Below are positions 1 through 9,337 of a DNA stretch of 53,666 nucleotides, piece after piece. The DNA lies in contig CAYXIJ010000015.1 in the NCBI GenBank assembly GCA_964465375.1, forward strand, positions 1 through 53,666, written 5' to 3'. Each line of letters begins with the position of its first letter. The first letter of the stretch is position 1. The notes under the pieces were generated by a model that was not told the origin of the DNA, searched no databases, and saw only the letters and a program-made list of their open reading frames with translations. The stretch is from CAJWKT01 sp964465375. Its GTDB lineage: Bacteria; Pseudomonadota; Gammaproteobacteria; Steroidobacterales; Rariloculaceae. The position numbers were made by a program, and so were the translations under genes.

Positions 1-573
1 GCCACAATAAAACAGCAGTCAGTAAGACAGTGAAAAACATGATTCCTACGCACACTCTCATGATTCTCTCAAAGAGCCTGTAACCACCCTTAAACACAAG
101 AGCGACGCCTATTACGCTGGTTAACATGCCGAAAATGATCTTGCCCTGTTCAGGCTCAAATACAGGAAAAATTGCATGCAAGGCCACGCCACAGGCGCTC
201 ATCTGTGCAGAACCTACAAAAAACGACCACAAGACAAGATAGGGCAGAAAAAGGACGAGGACACCACTACCCATGTTACTAACAACTCCTTCAAGTAATG
301 TCTGTCCAGTCGCTAACTGCCAGCGCGCAATTCCCTCTGTGACGACAAACTTTAGGAATGCACCAACCACTACCGCCCAAAGTACTACCGTACCTAGTAG
401 GCTCCCGACAAAACTTCCCGTCGCAAGATCGCCACCACCGACACCCGTTGCTGCCAATAACAACCCTGGCCCAATAGCTATAAGAATTCCGGGTTTTGCG
501 CGGCTTTTTTCTTCTGGCTTACTGATAACATGACTCCAATAAGGAAGAGCAGGGGGCGATACAGACCATTCAT
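1..573 (-). CDS. Nramp-family divalent metal transporter, 5' part, truncated by the window edge
   Basis: The reverse strand is open for 191 codons from an ATG at 573 to the window edge. The translation begins MNGLYRPPALPYW and contains GPGLLLAATGVGGGDLATGS, followed by LGTVVLWAVVVGAFLKFVVT and ARWQLATGQTLLEG. This glycine-rich first helix with an Asp, and the TEGIARWQLATG stretch, resemble the N-terminal half of bacterial Nramp (MntH-like) Mn/Fe symporters. At least four hydrophobic segments are visible. The rest of the gene lies outside the window. It is divergent from the downstream amidase. The start lacks a clear ribosome binding site. The metal carried is not evident; other APC-superfold carriers are possible but fit less well. 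Confidence 0.75.
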
Positions 574-699
574 TTCATCTAGGCCCCGGCACCGTACCTA
601 GCGAAATCTGGTGTTGCAATACCCAAAGAGAAAATTTGATTACCTCCTAGGGGTTTCATTATTGTATGGGTAATTGGACTACTAAATGGAAAAACAGGC

Positions 700-2187
700 T
701 TGAAACAAAAAATTAACCGCCGATACTCTGGAAAAATTTTGGGTGTGATACTGGCCATGGCCGTTCAGGGTGTAACGCTCGCACAACTCCACGAACTTAC
801 GGTTACAGAAACCATAAAAGCGCTCCACGACGGTCAATTCACGGCAGTAGAGTTGGTAGAAAATACATTGGCGCGGATCGATAAGTACGAGCATCTGAAT
901 GCATTCATCAGCATTGATCGAGAGGGCTCTCTAGTAGCAGCGCACGCGGTGGATGAGGCACGTGAGAGCGGCTTGCCGTTAGGGCCCCTGGCTGGCGTGC
1001 CCCTTGTGATCAAAGATAATATCAACACCGCCAACCTCCCCACTACGGCCGGCACCCCAGCACTCGAAAATTTTCAGGCATCAACCCATGCGCCTGTCGT
1101 ACAACGCTTAGTGGATGCCGGTGCAATCATTATTGCTAAAACTAATATGCACGAACTTGCTATGGGTATCACCAGCGACAACGCTCATTTTGGGCGAGTT
1201 GCCAATGCCTATAACCCCGACCGTTTTTCAGGTGGATCAAGCGGAGGTACGGGTACGGCCATTGGTGCTCGCCTGGTCTTGGGCGGATTGGGCTCCGATA
1301 CTGGCGGCTCCGTGCGCATTCCATCAGCCCTCAATGGAATTGCTGGGTTGCGCCCAACCATTGGCAGCTACCCTAGCGCTGGTATCGTCCCGATCTCATC
1401 GACTCGGGATACTGCTGGACCCATGGCCCGTACGGTAGGCGATCTCATATTATTGGATAACGTTATTACCGGCTACGATCAATCTATTAAAGGGTACGAG
1501 CTTGCATCAGTTCGTCTCGGGTTGCCTAGCGAGCTATTCTGGAGTGACCTGGAAATAGAAACGCGGCTGATGACGGAAAGCCTCCTGGAAAAACTGCGAG
1601 CAGCCGGTGCCGAAATTACCATAGTACCTATAGAAGGCCTCGTAAAAATTGCGGCAAATGCAACGGAATCCGTAGCCTACGAGGCAAAAAGAGAGTTAGC
1701 TCGCTACTTACAAAAGTTCAATACCAGCGTAAGCCTTGCAGACCTTGCTGATCAGATTGCAAGCCCGGATGTGCGCTCTTTCCTCGGAGTAAGGCTATCT
1801 GGGGAAGATCCCGTTTATGCCGAAGCATATCGGGAAATGATGGAGGTTCAGCGCCCAGCCCTACAAGGCGCTTATCGTGCAGCGTTTGTTAACTATGAAC
1901 TGGATGCCTTGATTTTTCCGACTACGCCACTCCCAGCCCGTTCGTTCTCAGAGACCAGGGAGCTTATGCTAAACGGGAGAGCGGTTCCAACGTTTCCCAC
2001 CTACGTCCGCAACACGGCACCTGCCACTATCGCTGGGCTGCCTGGCCTCACTATCCCCATCGGCCTGACATCAGAAGGGCTTCCGGTCGGAATCGCTCTG
2101 GATGGACCACCCTTTAGCGACCGAAAATTACTTGCGATTGGATTGTCTATCGAGACACTAGTGACCCGAATACCCCCTCCCAATTAG
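700..2187 (+). CDS. Secreted amidase, amidase signature (AS) family
   Basis: An AS-family amidohydrolase, related to GatA and fatty-acid amide hydrolases, which hydrolyses a carboxamide. The Lys-cisSer-Ser triad is recognisable as K105 (in PLVIKDNI), S180 (in FSGGSSGGTG) and S204 (in GSDTGGSVRIPSA), with the usual 75- and 24-residue spacings. A basic start followed by a hydrophobic run (ILGVILAMAVQGVTLA) looks like a signal peptide, so it probably acts in the periplasm and is not the cytosolic GatA. At 495 residues the length is normal. The frame starts at TTG 700; no in-frame ATG lies closer upstream, and the next ATG would cut the signal peptide. No gatB or gatC is nearby. Substrate unknown. 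Confidence 0.85.
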   Translation: MKQKINRRYSGKILGVILAMAVQGVTLAQLHELTVTETIKALHDGQFTAVELVENTLARIDKYEHLNAFISIDREGSLVAAHAVDEARESGLPLGPLAGVPLVIKDNINTANLPTTAGTPALENFQASTHAPVVQRLVDAGAIIIAKTNMHELAMGITSDNAHFGRVANAYNPDRFSGGSSGGTGTAIGARLVLGGLGSDTGGSVRIPSALNGIAGLRPTIGSYPSAGIVPISSTRDTAGPMARTVGDLILLDNVITGYDQSIKGYELASVRLGLPSELFWSDLEIETRLMTESLLEKLRAAGAEITIVPIEGLVKIAANATESVAYEAKRELARYLQKFNTSVSLADLADQIASPDVRSFLGVRLSGEDPVYAEAYREMMEVQRPALQGAYRAAFVNYELDALIFPTTPLPARSFSETRELMLNGRAVPTFPTYVRNTAPATIAGLPGLTIPIGLTSEGLPVGIALDGPPFSDRKLLAIGLSIETLVTRIPPPN

Positions 2188-2280
2188 TGGTTAGAAGTAC
2201 CCAGGCGAAAACTAATTTTTTGCGATCAAAGTCGCCCTACAATCGAGAACCAAATTGAAAAGCAGTTGGTAGCTACAACA

Positions 2281-4116
2281 TCAGGCCGCAATCGCAGATT
2301 CAGAGACCTCAGGCTCACGAACAGAATCGACCATCTCGCGGGAAGCAGGGCTCGGCGGTTTACAAAAAGGCGTCAAAGATAGGGCAACGCCAAAATTTAG
2401 CAGCATTCCAAGTGTACCAATACCCTGGGGACTGATTCCGTTTTTAAATACACCGAATGTCCATGGACTCATGCCGCCATACACGGAAGCAATAATATAG
2501 AAGGCGGTAAAACCGATGCCCACCACCATACCCGCAACCGCCGGTACCGTACCGACGCGTTTACTAAAAATACCCAAAACGATGGCCGGGAAAAAACTTG
2601 CGGCGGCAAGACCAAAGGCAAAAGCAACTACCTGACTAACGAAACCGGGCGGATAAATCCCAAAAAAGCCCGCAATTATCACCGCAACACCGATAACCAG
2701 GCGACCCATTAGTAACCGCTGTTTCTCGTTAGCGGCAGGATTAATCAAGCGAAAATAAATATCATGGGCAACACTGGATGAGATCACCAGCAGCAGCCCG
2801 CTTGCAGTTGAAAGGGCTGCCGCTAGTCCGCCAGCAGCAAGCAGGGCAATAATCCAAGTGGCAAGCTCTGCCATCTCCGGGGTAGCCAATACGATGATAT
2901 CGCCATCCGGTCCTGACAGCCCCATAGCGCGGAGAATTTCACGCCCGTCTTCACCTGATAAACCGTCGGTATCTAACCACTGCTGGTGCTGGCTTTGGAC
3001 TTCATCTAATTCTGCTTGACTCAAGGAACCGTTGCGAAAGATCTCGTTGTCATCGGTTCCTGAGTAAAGTACCTCACCGTCACCGTCATCGAACCATAGA
3101 ATTAAACCGGTATTTTCCCAGTTCTCGAACCAAGCTGGCAAAGTTTCCTCGGTCTCGCCATTAAGGCTTTGGATCATAAAATAACGAGCAAATGCTGCTG
3201 TTGCCGGCGCTGTCATGTATAACAAGGCAATAAAAAAGAGTGCCCAGAATGCACTCCAACGGGCGGCCCGTACGTTACGTACTGTGTAGAAACGGACAAG
3301 GACATGAGGTAACCCGGCAGTTCCGACCATAAGCGCTAGCGTTACCAAAAAAACGTTTGCCTTGTCCCAAACCCCCACAAAGGCCTGCGTGTACCGATTA
3401 AACCCGAGATCGGTTTGAATTTCGTTCAGTCTGTCAAGAAAATACACCAGCTGACCATCAGAGAATTCAGGCTGTAGTGACGCACCTAAACCAACCTGTG
3501 GCACAGGTATCCCGGTCAACTTAATACTGATAGCAATAGCAGCGATAAGGAATGATGTGATCAGCACCCAATACTGGGCAACCTGGGTCCAGGTGATCCC
3601 CTTCATACCGCCTAATGTCGCATAAACAAAGACAATGGCCATTCCAATAGTGACACCAACATTTATATCCACCTCTAGAAATCGACTAAAAACCACCCCT
3701 ACCCCGCGCATCTGACCAGCTACATAGGTAAAACTGATAAAAATTGCACAAATTACCGCAACCACGCGTGCCAGATTGGAATCAAATCTACTTCCAACAA
3801 AATCGGGAACAGTAAAATGACCAAACTTCCGCAGGTATGGCGCTATCAGAAATGCTAGCAAAACGTATCCGCCTGTCCAGCCCATCAGGTAAACGCCGCC
3901 GGAGAATCCCATGATTGAAATCAAGCCTGCCATGGAAATAAAAGAGGCTGCGCTCATCCAGTCCGAAGCTGTTGCCATACCATTTGCTAAGGCAGGAACA
4001 CCACGACCGGCTACATAAAAGCCCTGGGTATCTTGGACACGAGCCAGCCAGGCAATAGTAAGATAAACGGCGAAAGTGCCGCCGATGAAGACAAAGGTCC
4101 AGGCTTGGGTGGTCAC
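2281..4116 (-). CDS. Sodium:solute symporter, VC_2705 / ActP-like subfamily
   Basis: A 611-residue SSS-family transporter with about 13 hydrophobic segments, probably importing a small organic acid such as acetate with Na+. Family features include TASDWMSAASFISMAGLISI near the N-terminus, the VAGQMRGVGVVFSRF segment and the late ALSTASGLLLVISSSVAHD segment. A polar loop at about residues 320-400, rich in Asp and Glu, separates two membrane segments; this is common in the subfamily paired with DUF4212. The gene starts at GTG 4116, two bases after the stop codon of the DUF4212 gene, so the two are almost certainly co-translated. Substrate is inferred from the family only. Confidence 0.88.
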   Translation of the reverse strand: MTTQAWTFVFIGGTFAVYLTIAWLARVQDTQGFYVAGRGVPALANGMATASDWMSAASFISMAGLISIMGFSGGVYLMGWTGGYVLLAFLIAPYLRKFGHFTVPDFVGSRFDSNLARVVAVICAIFISFTYVAGQMRGVGVVFSRFLEVDINVGVTIGMAIVFVYATLGGMKGITWTQVAQYWVLITSFLIAAIAISIKLTGIPVPQVGLGASLQPEFSDGQLVYFLDRLNEIQTDLGFNRYTQAFVGVWDKANVFLVTLALMVGTAGLPHVLVRFYTVRNVRAARWSAFWALFFIALLYMTAPATAAFARYFMIQSLNGETEETLPAWFENWENTGLILWFDDGDGEVLYSGTDDNEIFRNGSLSQAELDEVQSQHQQWLDTDGLSGEDGREILRAMGLSGPDGDIIVLATPEMAELATWIIALLAAGGLAAALSTASGLLLVISSSVAHDIYFRLINPAANEKQRLLMGRLVIGVAVIIAGFFGIYPPGFVSQVVAFAFGLAAASFFPAIVLGIFSKRVGTVPAVAGMVVGIGFTAFYIIASVYGGMSPWTFGVFKNGISPQGIGTLGMLLNFGVALSLTPFCKPPSPASREMVDSVREPEVSESAIAA

Positions 4117-4118
4117 TA

Positions 4119-4448
4119 TTAGTAACCGCTATGGTTTCGAAGCGCTTGCAATTCCGCTTGATATTTTCGATCCAACGCGTTCATCAATAGACAATAAGCG
4201 AGTATACACAGCACAAAAATAATAATGCTGCCTTGCTGTGCAAACCAAAATCCTAAGGGAAACCCCGTAAAAGGAAGACGAAACTGATTCAGCCAATCCG
4301 CAAAAAGAACACCGCAGCCGAGCGAGGCGCAGGCCCAAACAATGAGAAGAGCAGTCACAATCTGTAAGTTCTTTCTCCAGTAGCGTCTATGGGCACTTTT
4401 AGCTTCGCGATTACCTTGATCTGGCATGTTGTCATTCTTCATATTCAT
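4119..4448 (-). CDS. DUF4212 small membrane subunit of a sodium/solute symporter
   Basis: A short two-helix membrane protein with the DUF4212 hallmarks: RRYWRKN before the first helix, then GCGVLFADWLNQFR, PLGFWFAQQGSI leading into the second helix, and a charged end with LDRKYQAEL. Members of this family are encoded directly upstream of VC_2705-type SSS transporters and are thought to be their small subunit; the same order occurs here with a two-base gap. The frame can be extended to a GTG at 4472, and further in-frame ATGs lie at 4442 and 4430. None has a strong ribosome binding site, so the start is uncertain. Confidence 0.85.
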   Translation of the reverse strand: MNMKNDNMPDQGNREAKSAHRRYWRKNLQIVTALLIVWACASLGCGVLFADWLNQFRLPFTGFPLGFWFAQQGSIIIFVLCILAYCLLMNALDRKYQAELQALRNHSGY

Positions 4449-4580
4449 GGCTGGCTTATCTATACCTATCACTGATATTGTAGCCTAACATTGCATTCTT
4501 AGTATTAATTGAAAAATCAACTTTTAGTATGCCACCCACGATCCATTAGAAAAAACTATTCGTTGAATATGGTGAGAAAA

Positions 4581-6137
4581 ATGAAAAAATTCATAAATCT
4601 TTTTCTGCTTCTTTTGGGGGGCTTAAGTTATACGAACGTCCAGGCCCAAAAAATTATAAGCGTCGAAGATGTGCATGATTCTGTACATGCCTACCGAGCG
4701 CTCAATGAAAGAAAAATAATTAAAGATTTTGTTGAGCTGCTCTCTCTGCCAAACGTTGCGGATAATCTATCAAATATCGACAAAAATGCTGATCACATTA
4801 TCCAGCTTCTGGAGAGCCGTGGATTCAGCACGAAACGCCTCACAGCAGGAGGTGCACCTTATATTTTTGCGGAACTTCAGAGCAATAAAAACAATGAAAC
4901 AATCCTGATCTATGCACACTATGATGGCCAGCCTGTTATTGAAGAAAACTGGAAATATCCACCGTTCACTCCCACGGTACTTGATGCCGCTTTGGGTAGC
5001 GGCGGAAAGCCCGTTGACTGGCAATCAGATGACCAAACCATAGACCCTGAGTGGCGCCTGTACGGGCGCTCGGCAAGCGATGACAAGATGCCCATCATTG
5101 CACTTATGCACACACTCGACGCATTAAATGCAAATGGGATCCCCTTAAGTGTTAACTTAAAGTTGCTTCTAGATGGGGAAGAAGAAAAAGGCTCTCCCAC
5201 GGTTGGGAAAATACTGCAAAACCACAGCGACTTGTTTGGCTCCGACCTGTTGCTATTCTGCGATGGGCCAATGCATCAATCGCGGCGCCTTCAACTTGTC
5301 TTCGGTGTACGCGGCAACACCGGTGTGGATATTACGGCCTATGGCGCAACGCGGCCATTACATTCAGGACACTACGGCAACTGGGCGCCCAACCCCATAA
5401 TGCAACTTAGCTACTTGCTGACCACCATGCGAGACGAGGCAGGCCGTATCTCGATCGATGGATACTACGATGATGTGACTCCCTTGAGTAATCTAGAGCG
5501 CGCCGCAATTCTTGAAATGCCTATTTTGGACGAAAACCTTAAGCATGAACTCTCAGTTCATACCCCGGAAGGGGACGGTATACGCTTAGAGGAGCTCATT
5601 ACGCTTCCCGCAATTAACGCCAGGGGGTTTATTGCAGGTGGTGTTGCCGAGAAGGGTAGAAATATCATTGTATCAACTGCTACCGTATCACTGGATTTGC
5701 GCTTGGTTCCGAAACAAAACCCCAAACAAGTGCGCTCGCTCGTCGAGTCCCATATCGTCGACCAAGGTTTTTTTATTGTCTACGAAGAACCAACTCCTGA
5801 GCTACTAAGAGCTCGGGAAAAAATTGTCAAACTGGACTGGCGTGGGGGATATCCGGCACATCGCACAGCAATAAATCACCCGGTAGCTCAGCGTTTGAAA
5901 AATATACTAACGATTGTGGCACCAGATCTTCTGTTAACCCCAACTATGGGTGGAAGCTTGCCCTTGTACGAATTTGGTACACGACTTACAACCCCCATAA
6001 TTATCCTTCCCTTAGCTAATCACGATAATAACCAGCACGCAGAAAATGAAAATGTTCGGCTGGCAAATGTTTGGGACGCCATCGCTATCTACGCAATCAT
6101 TCTGGCAGCCTATGGAAACCCCGGCCAGACCTCCTAA
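4581..6137 (+). CDS. Exported M20-family metallopeptidase
   Basis: A zinc-dependent peptidase or amidohydrolase of the M20/M25/M40 family. Metal-site motifs are visible in order: IYAHYDGQPV (His, Asp), GRSASDDKMP (bridging Asp), LLDGEEEKGSP (catalytic Glu pair) and, near the end, a His in NHDNNQHAENEN. The dimerisation domain lies between the two halves. I chose ATG 4581 because it gives a standard signal peptide (MKKFINLFLLLLGGLSY, cleavage after NVQA) and has GGTGAG just upstream; the frame itself is open from 4509. It probably degrades peptides in the periplasm. It converges on the Gfo/Idh gene with a four-base overlap of stop codons. Confidence 0.87.
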   Translation: MKKFINLFLLLLGGLSYTNVQAQKIISVEDVHDSVHAYRALNERKIIKDFVELLSLPNVADNLSNIDKNADHIIQLLESRGFSTKRLTAGGAPYIFAELQSNKNNETILIYAHYDGQPVIEENWKYPPFTPTVLDAALGSGGKPVDWQSDDQTIDPEWRLYGRSASDDKMPIIALMHTLDALNANGIPLSVNLKLLLDGEEEKGSPTVGKILQNHSDLFGSDLLLFCDGPMHQSRRLQLVFGVRGNTGVDITAYGATRPLHSGHYGNWAPNPIMQLSYLLTTMRDEAGRISIDGYYDDVTPLSNLERAAILEMPILDENLKHELSVHTPEGDGIRLEELITLPAINARGFIAGGVAEKGRNIIVSTATVSLDLRLVPKQNPKQVRSLVESHIVDQGFFIVYEEPTPELLRAREKIVKLDWRGGYPAHRTAINHPVAQRLKNILTIVAPDLLLTPTMGGSLPLYEFGTRLTTPIIILPLANHDNNQHAENENVRLANVWDAIAIYAIILAAYGNPGQTS

Positions 6138-7255
6138 GATGAAAAAACTTCAGGATCTATAGGCAACTCGACTTCCTGACGAAGCTCAGCCGAGCGATCC
6201 ATCGCCATAGTTAACAAAAGGTTCCGGTGCCCATCCTCTGCCGAAGCGTGCGGCGTTTCAGCTCCCATCATGATGCGACTAAACCAAGACATGGTTTCTT
6301 CCCTCATTGGACCCCATAATTGATGATTCCAAATGTCTCCTGGGGGGTAACTCGTAAGAAAGTCTACATGTCGCTCCATCGGAGGCTCATAGCTATCGGT
6401 AGTATATCCGGCCGGCAAAGAATCCTCCGTTGCAAGTACTAGGTCTCTGTGGGTATCTTCCACATCGATAACACCCTTTGTACCCACAATAGCAATCTCA
6501 AGACCATACACAGAGCCTGGCCACACAGTGGGCAAACACCAGCTTATATTCATAGAGAAAATAGTGCCGTCGTCCATCGTGAAGAGTCCGAAGGTGGAGT
6601 CTTTGGTTCCTAATTCAGCCAGCACCCTTTCAGTGGATCGCGCATAAACTGAAACCGGCACTTTCCCCCCCATCAGCCACAAAGACATATCCAAACTGTG
6701 GGTACCCGAAACCACCATCGGGGTCAGTCCCTTCCTTTTCGTTGTTTTAGCGAGTGTAGCCAGTGGCACCATTCGATTCATCATGGCTCTTGTTATAACC
6801 GAATGTATCTCTCCTAATTGGCCATTTGTGACTCTCTCTTTAATAGTTAAAAAACGACGCCGGAACCGCTGAGTGTAGCCTACACACGCATCAATGCCAG
6901 CCTCCTCGACTGCCTTGAGAATCTGTCTGGATTCCAATGCATCGGCCGCAAGGGGCTTTTCAATAAAAAGCTTATGCCCACTATCTGCGGCCTTCAATGC
7001 TGGAGCGGTATGCCGATTCTCATCCGTCAGTACCATTACAGCATTAACCTCAGATCTATCAAGGAGCTCCTCAAAATCAGTGGTAAAAAAATCTGCGGAA
7101 GTCTCCTCTGCAAGCTGCTTTCCAAGTGTGCTGTTGAGATCGCACAGTCCAAGCCACTCAATGCCAGGATACTGCCTTGCAAAATTTGCCCTAATGCGGC
7201 CCGTGGTCCCGCAACCAATTATGGCAAGACGAATATTCTCAATGGTACTAGCCAT
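6134..7255 (-). CDS. Gfo/Idh/MocA-family NAD(P)-dependent oxidoreductase
   Basis: A dehydrogenase with an N-terminal Rossmann fold (RLAIIGCGTTGRIRA) followed by the family's FIEKPLAAD motif, whose Lys is usually catalytic, and the C-terminal sheet domain ending near FSRIMMGAETPHASAEDG. Family members oxidise or reduce sugars, inositols and related polyols. I chose ATG 7255 because a strong GGGGGAG lies just upstream and the gene then overlaps the end of tctA by eight bases, suggesting translational coupling; the frame is open to 7303. Being last in the tct operon, it may act on the imported substrate or a derivative. The substrate cannot be read from the sequence. Confidence 0.85.
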   Translation of the reverse strand: MASTIENIRLAIIGCGTTGRIRANFARQYPGIEWLGLCDLNSTLGKQLAEETSADFFTTDFEELLDRSEVNAVMVLTDENRHTAPALKAADSGHKLFIEKPLAADALESRQILKAVEEAGIDACVGYTQRFRRRFLTIKERVTNGQLGEIHSVITRAMMNRMVPLATLAKTTKRKGLTPMVVSGTHSLDMSLWLMGGKVPVSVYARSTERVLAELGTKDSTFGLFTMDDGTIFSMNISWCLPTVWPGSVYGLEIAIVGTKGVIDVEDTHRDLVLATEDSLPAGYTTDSYEPPMERHVDFLTSYPPGDIWNHQLWGPMREETMSWFSRIMMGAETPHASAEDGHRNLLLTMAMDRSAELRQEVELPIDPEVFSS

Positions 7256-8768
7256 GTACTCCCCCATTTGAATTATGGTCGTTCCTCTTGAAAATGCCGT
7301 CATAAAAAGTATAGAGCACGACCAGTAACAAAATTGTCCCTAACTTCCTATCCCAAAGCACATTTAAAATCCCCACATCCTCAAAAACTAACAATGCTCT
7401 ACGGAGATTCTCATCTGCCAGAGGACCTAGAATCACGGCCAGCACCAACGGTGCAAGCGGAAAACCAAAACGGTGCAGGATATAGCCGAAGATACCGGAA
7501 AATAGCATCACGTAGACATCAAAATAATTAAGGTTGACGGCGAAAGACCCAATAACACAAATCGGTAAAATTAATGGCATTAGCAGAGCCCTCGGAAGAC
7601 TAAAAAGTTTAACGCAGGGCTTGATCAACAAAACCGCCATTCCGTACATGAAAAAATTTGCAATAATCAATCCTATGTAGATATAAAAAATTAGGCCTGG
7701 ATTTTCCGTTTGAATCAATGGGCCGACTACTACATTTTTAAGCTCCAACGCGGCAAGTACTGCTGCTGCAGCTGCATTACCAGGAATGCCCAAGGCGAGC
7801 GTAGGCAACATTGAGCCGCCCACGTTAGCATTATTAGCTACCTCTGCAGATATGATCGCCTCGTAACTGCCCTTTCCCCACTTTGCCTTCTCTTTCTGGC
7901 TCGCCCTGCGACGACCGACGTCATAGGAGAAAAACGAAGCAATATTAGCGCCTGCCCCCGGAATGGCACCGATAGCAGTTCCAATCAGTCCCGACCTCAA
8001 GCTCACCCGCGCATACCGGCGTAATGTTCTAATTGACGGCAACACCCTCCCGACCTCCGAAGGAATTGTGGCTGGGCTCTTCTGAGGAAGAACGCGAAGA
8101 ATCTCTGCCAGGCCAAATAATCCGATGAGCACCGGTATAAAGTTAATGCCATCACCAAGGGCAAATGATCCAAATGTAAATCTCGAAACACCATGGATAG
8201 GGTCAAGACCGACAAATGCAACCAAAAGTCCGACCCAACCCGAAATCCATCCCTTTATAGGCATATCCGTAGAAGACATGGAGCCACAGACCGCGATACC
8301 CCAAAGTGATAAAAGAAACATCTCCCAGGATCGAAATTGAAGCGCAAAAAATAAAACCGCGGGTATGAATGCAATGAGAAGAATAATCCCGACCCAGTTC
8401 CCTATGAAGGATGCGGCAAGCGCAGTCCCCAGTGCGAGCCCGCCCTCCCCCTTTCTTGCAAGGGCGTGGCCCTCGATCATGGTTGGAACTGAATCTGGTG
8501 TGCCCGGTATATTAATTAGAACAGCCGAAATGGCCCCTCCAAAAACACTGCCCGTATAAACTCCCAGCATAAACATGATTGCCACGGCCTGAGTCATTCC
8601 GACCGTTAAACCTACCAGTAACGTCATGGCCATAGTCGTGGAAAGACCCGGCATAGCCCCCCAAAAAATACCAAGCGTTACACCCAGCAGACAAACCACC
8701 CACAACCAGGGCGTCTGTGCAATAAAGGCTAATTGCTCTAAAATCTGCCCCAAGATTGCCGCTGACAT
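7248..8768 (-). CDS. tctA: TctA-family permease of a tripartite tricarboxylate transporter
   Basis: The large membrane subunit of a TTT-type carrier, which takes up carboxylates with the help of a periplasmic binding protein. It has the expected size (506 residues) and about 12 hydrophobic segments. Recognisable TctA stretches are GVTLGIFWGAMPGLSTTMAM near the start, GTPDSVPTMIEGHALARKGE, and GAIPGAGANIASFFSYDVGR with GSYEAIISAEVANNANVGGS in the second half. It lies five bases downstream of tctB. The ligand is not predictable from this subunit. Confidence 0.93.
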   Translation of the reverse strand: MSAAILGQILEQLAFIAQTPWLWVVCLLGVTLGIFWGAMPGLSTTMAMTLLVGLTVGMTQAVAIMFMLGVYTGSVFGGAISAVLINIPGTPDSVPTMIEGHALARKGEGGLALGTALAASFIGNWVGIILLIAFIPAVLFFALQFRSWEMFLLSLWGIAVCGSMSSTDMPIKGWISGWVGLLVAFVGLDPIHGVSRFTFGSFALGDGINFIPVLIGLFGLAEILRVLPQKSPATIPSEVGRVLPSIRTLRRYARVSLRSGLIGTAIGAIPGAGANIASFFSYDVGRRRASQKEKAKWGKGSYEAIISAEVANNANVGGSMLPTLALGIPGNAAAAAVLAALELKNVVVGPLIQTENPGLIFYIYIGLIIANFFMYGMAVLLIKPCVKLFSLPRALLMPLILPICVIGSFAVNLNYFDVYVMLFSGIFGYILHRFGFPLAPLVLAVILGPLADENLRRALLVFEDVGILNVLWDRKLGTILLLVVLYTFYDGIFKRNDHNSNGGVHG

Positions 8769-8772
8769 AACG

Positions 8773-9327
8773 CTAGAATGCCTCGGGCATAATCATCCCA
8801 AAGCCATACCGAAAAACTGAGACAAGAGCCTCGATCATGATCAGAGAAACAAAACCGCACCGAACTAGCGATTTCTTCCAGAAAATCCACAGGGTCATAC
8901 TGACAACGAGAATAGAGATAATTTCATAGCTCGTAATCTCAAAATCAAAGAAAAAAACAGGGACCCTGAAGTCAAAGCTCAAGACAGCAACTAAAAAAAC
9001 ATACAGAAAAACCATGCCTACTAAGATCAAAGTGCGATGCCCCTCCTGATTTACGGCGTAATTTTTCAAATGGCGGGCCAGCCCTCCCAAACTATCCCTA
9101 AAACTACCTTGTCGTAACGCCTTAATGCCCAGACCTACCGCCATGAAAAACAGTGTCAGGCTAACTATGAACGGGAGCATACCGGGTGCTGTGTAAATAC
9201 TACCCGGCACCTCCAAGCGCAGGGACAAGAACATGAAAGTTATCGCGAGAGCACCTACCACTACAGCGCTGACAAAGTCCTTTCCTGTCTCGGCTTTTCT
9301 CTTTGAGTGATCGTCCACGGGCCCCAC
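8773..9327 (-). CDS. tctB: TctB-family small permease subunit
   Basis: The small four-helix membrane subunit of the tripartite tricarboxylate transporter. Hydrophobic segments occur at AVVVGALAITFMFLSL, MLPFIVSLTLFFMAVGLGI, TLILVGMVFLYVFLVAVLSF and ISILVVSMTLWIFW, the family pattern. The frame is open to 9456, but that reading overlaps the 3' end of tctC and adds a non-hydrophobic leader, so I favour GTG 9327; GTG 9318 is also possible. Both leave a short gap after the tctC stop codon. Confidence 0.8.
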   Translation of the reverse strand: MGPVDDHSKRKAETGKDFVSAVVVGALAITFMFLSLRLEVPGSIYTAPGMLPFIVSLTLFFMAVGLGIKALRQGSFRDSLGGLARHLKNYAVNQEGHRTLILVGMVFLYVFLVAVLSFDFRVPVFFFDFEITSYEIISILVVSMTLWIFWKKSLVRCGFVSLIMIEALVSVFRYGFGMIMPEAF

Positions 9328-9337
9328 TGAAAACAAG

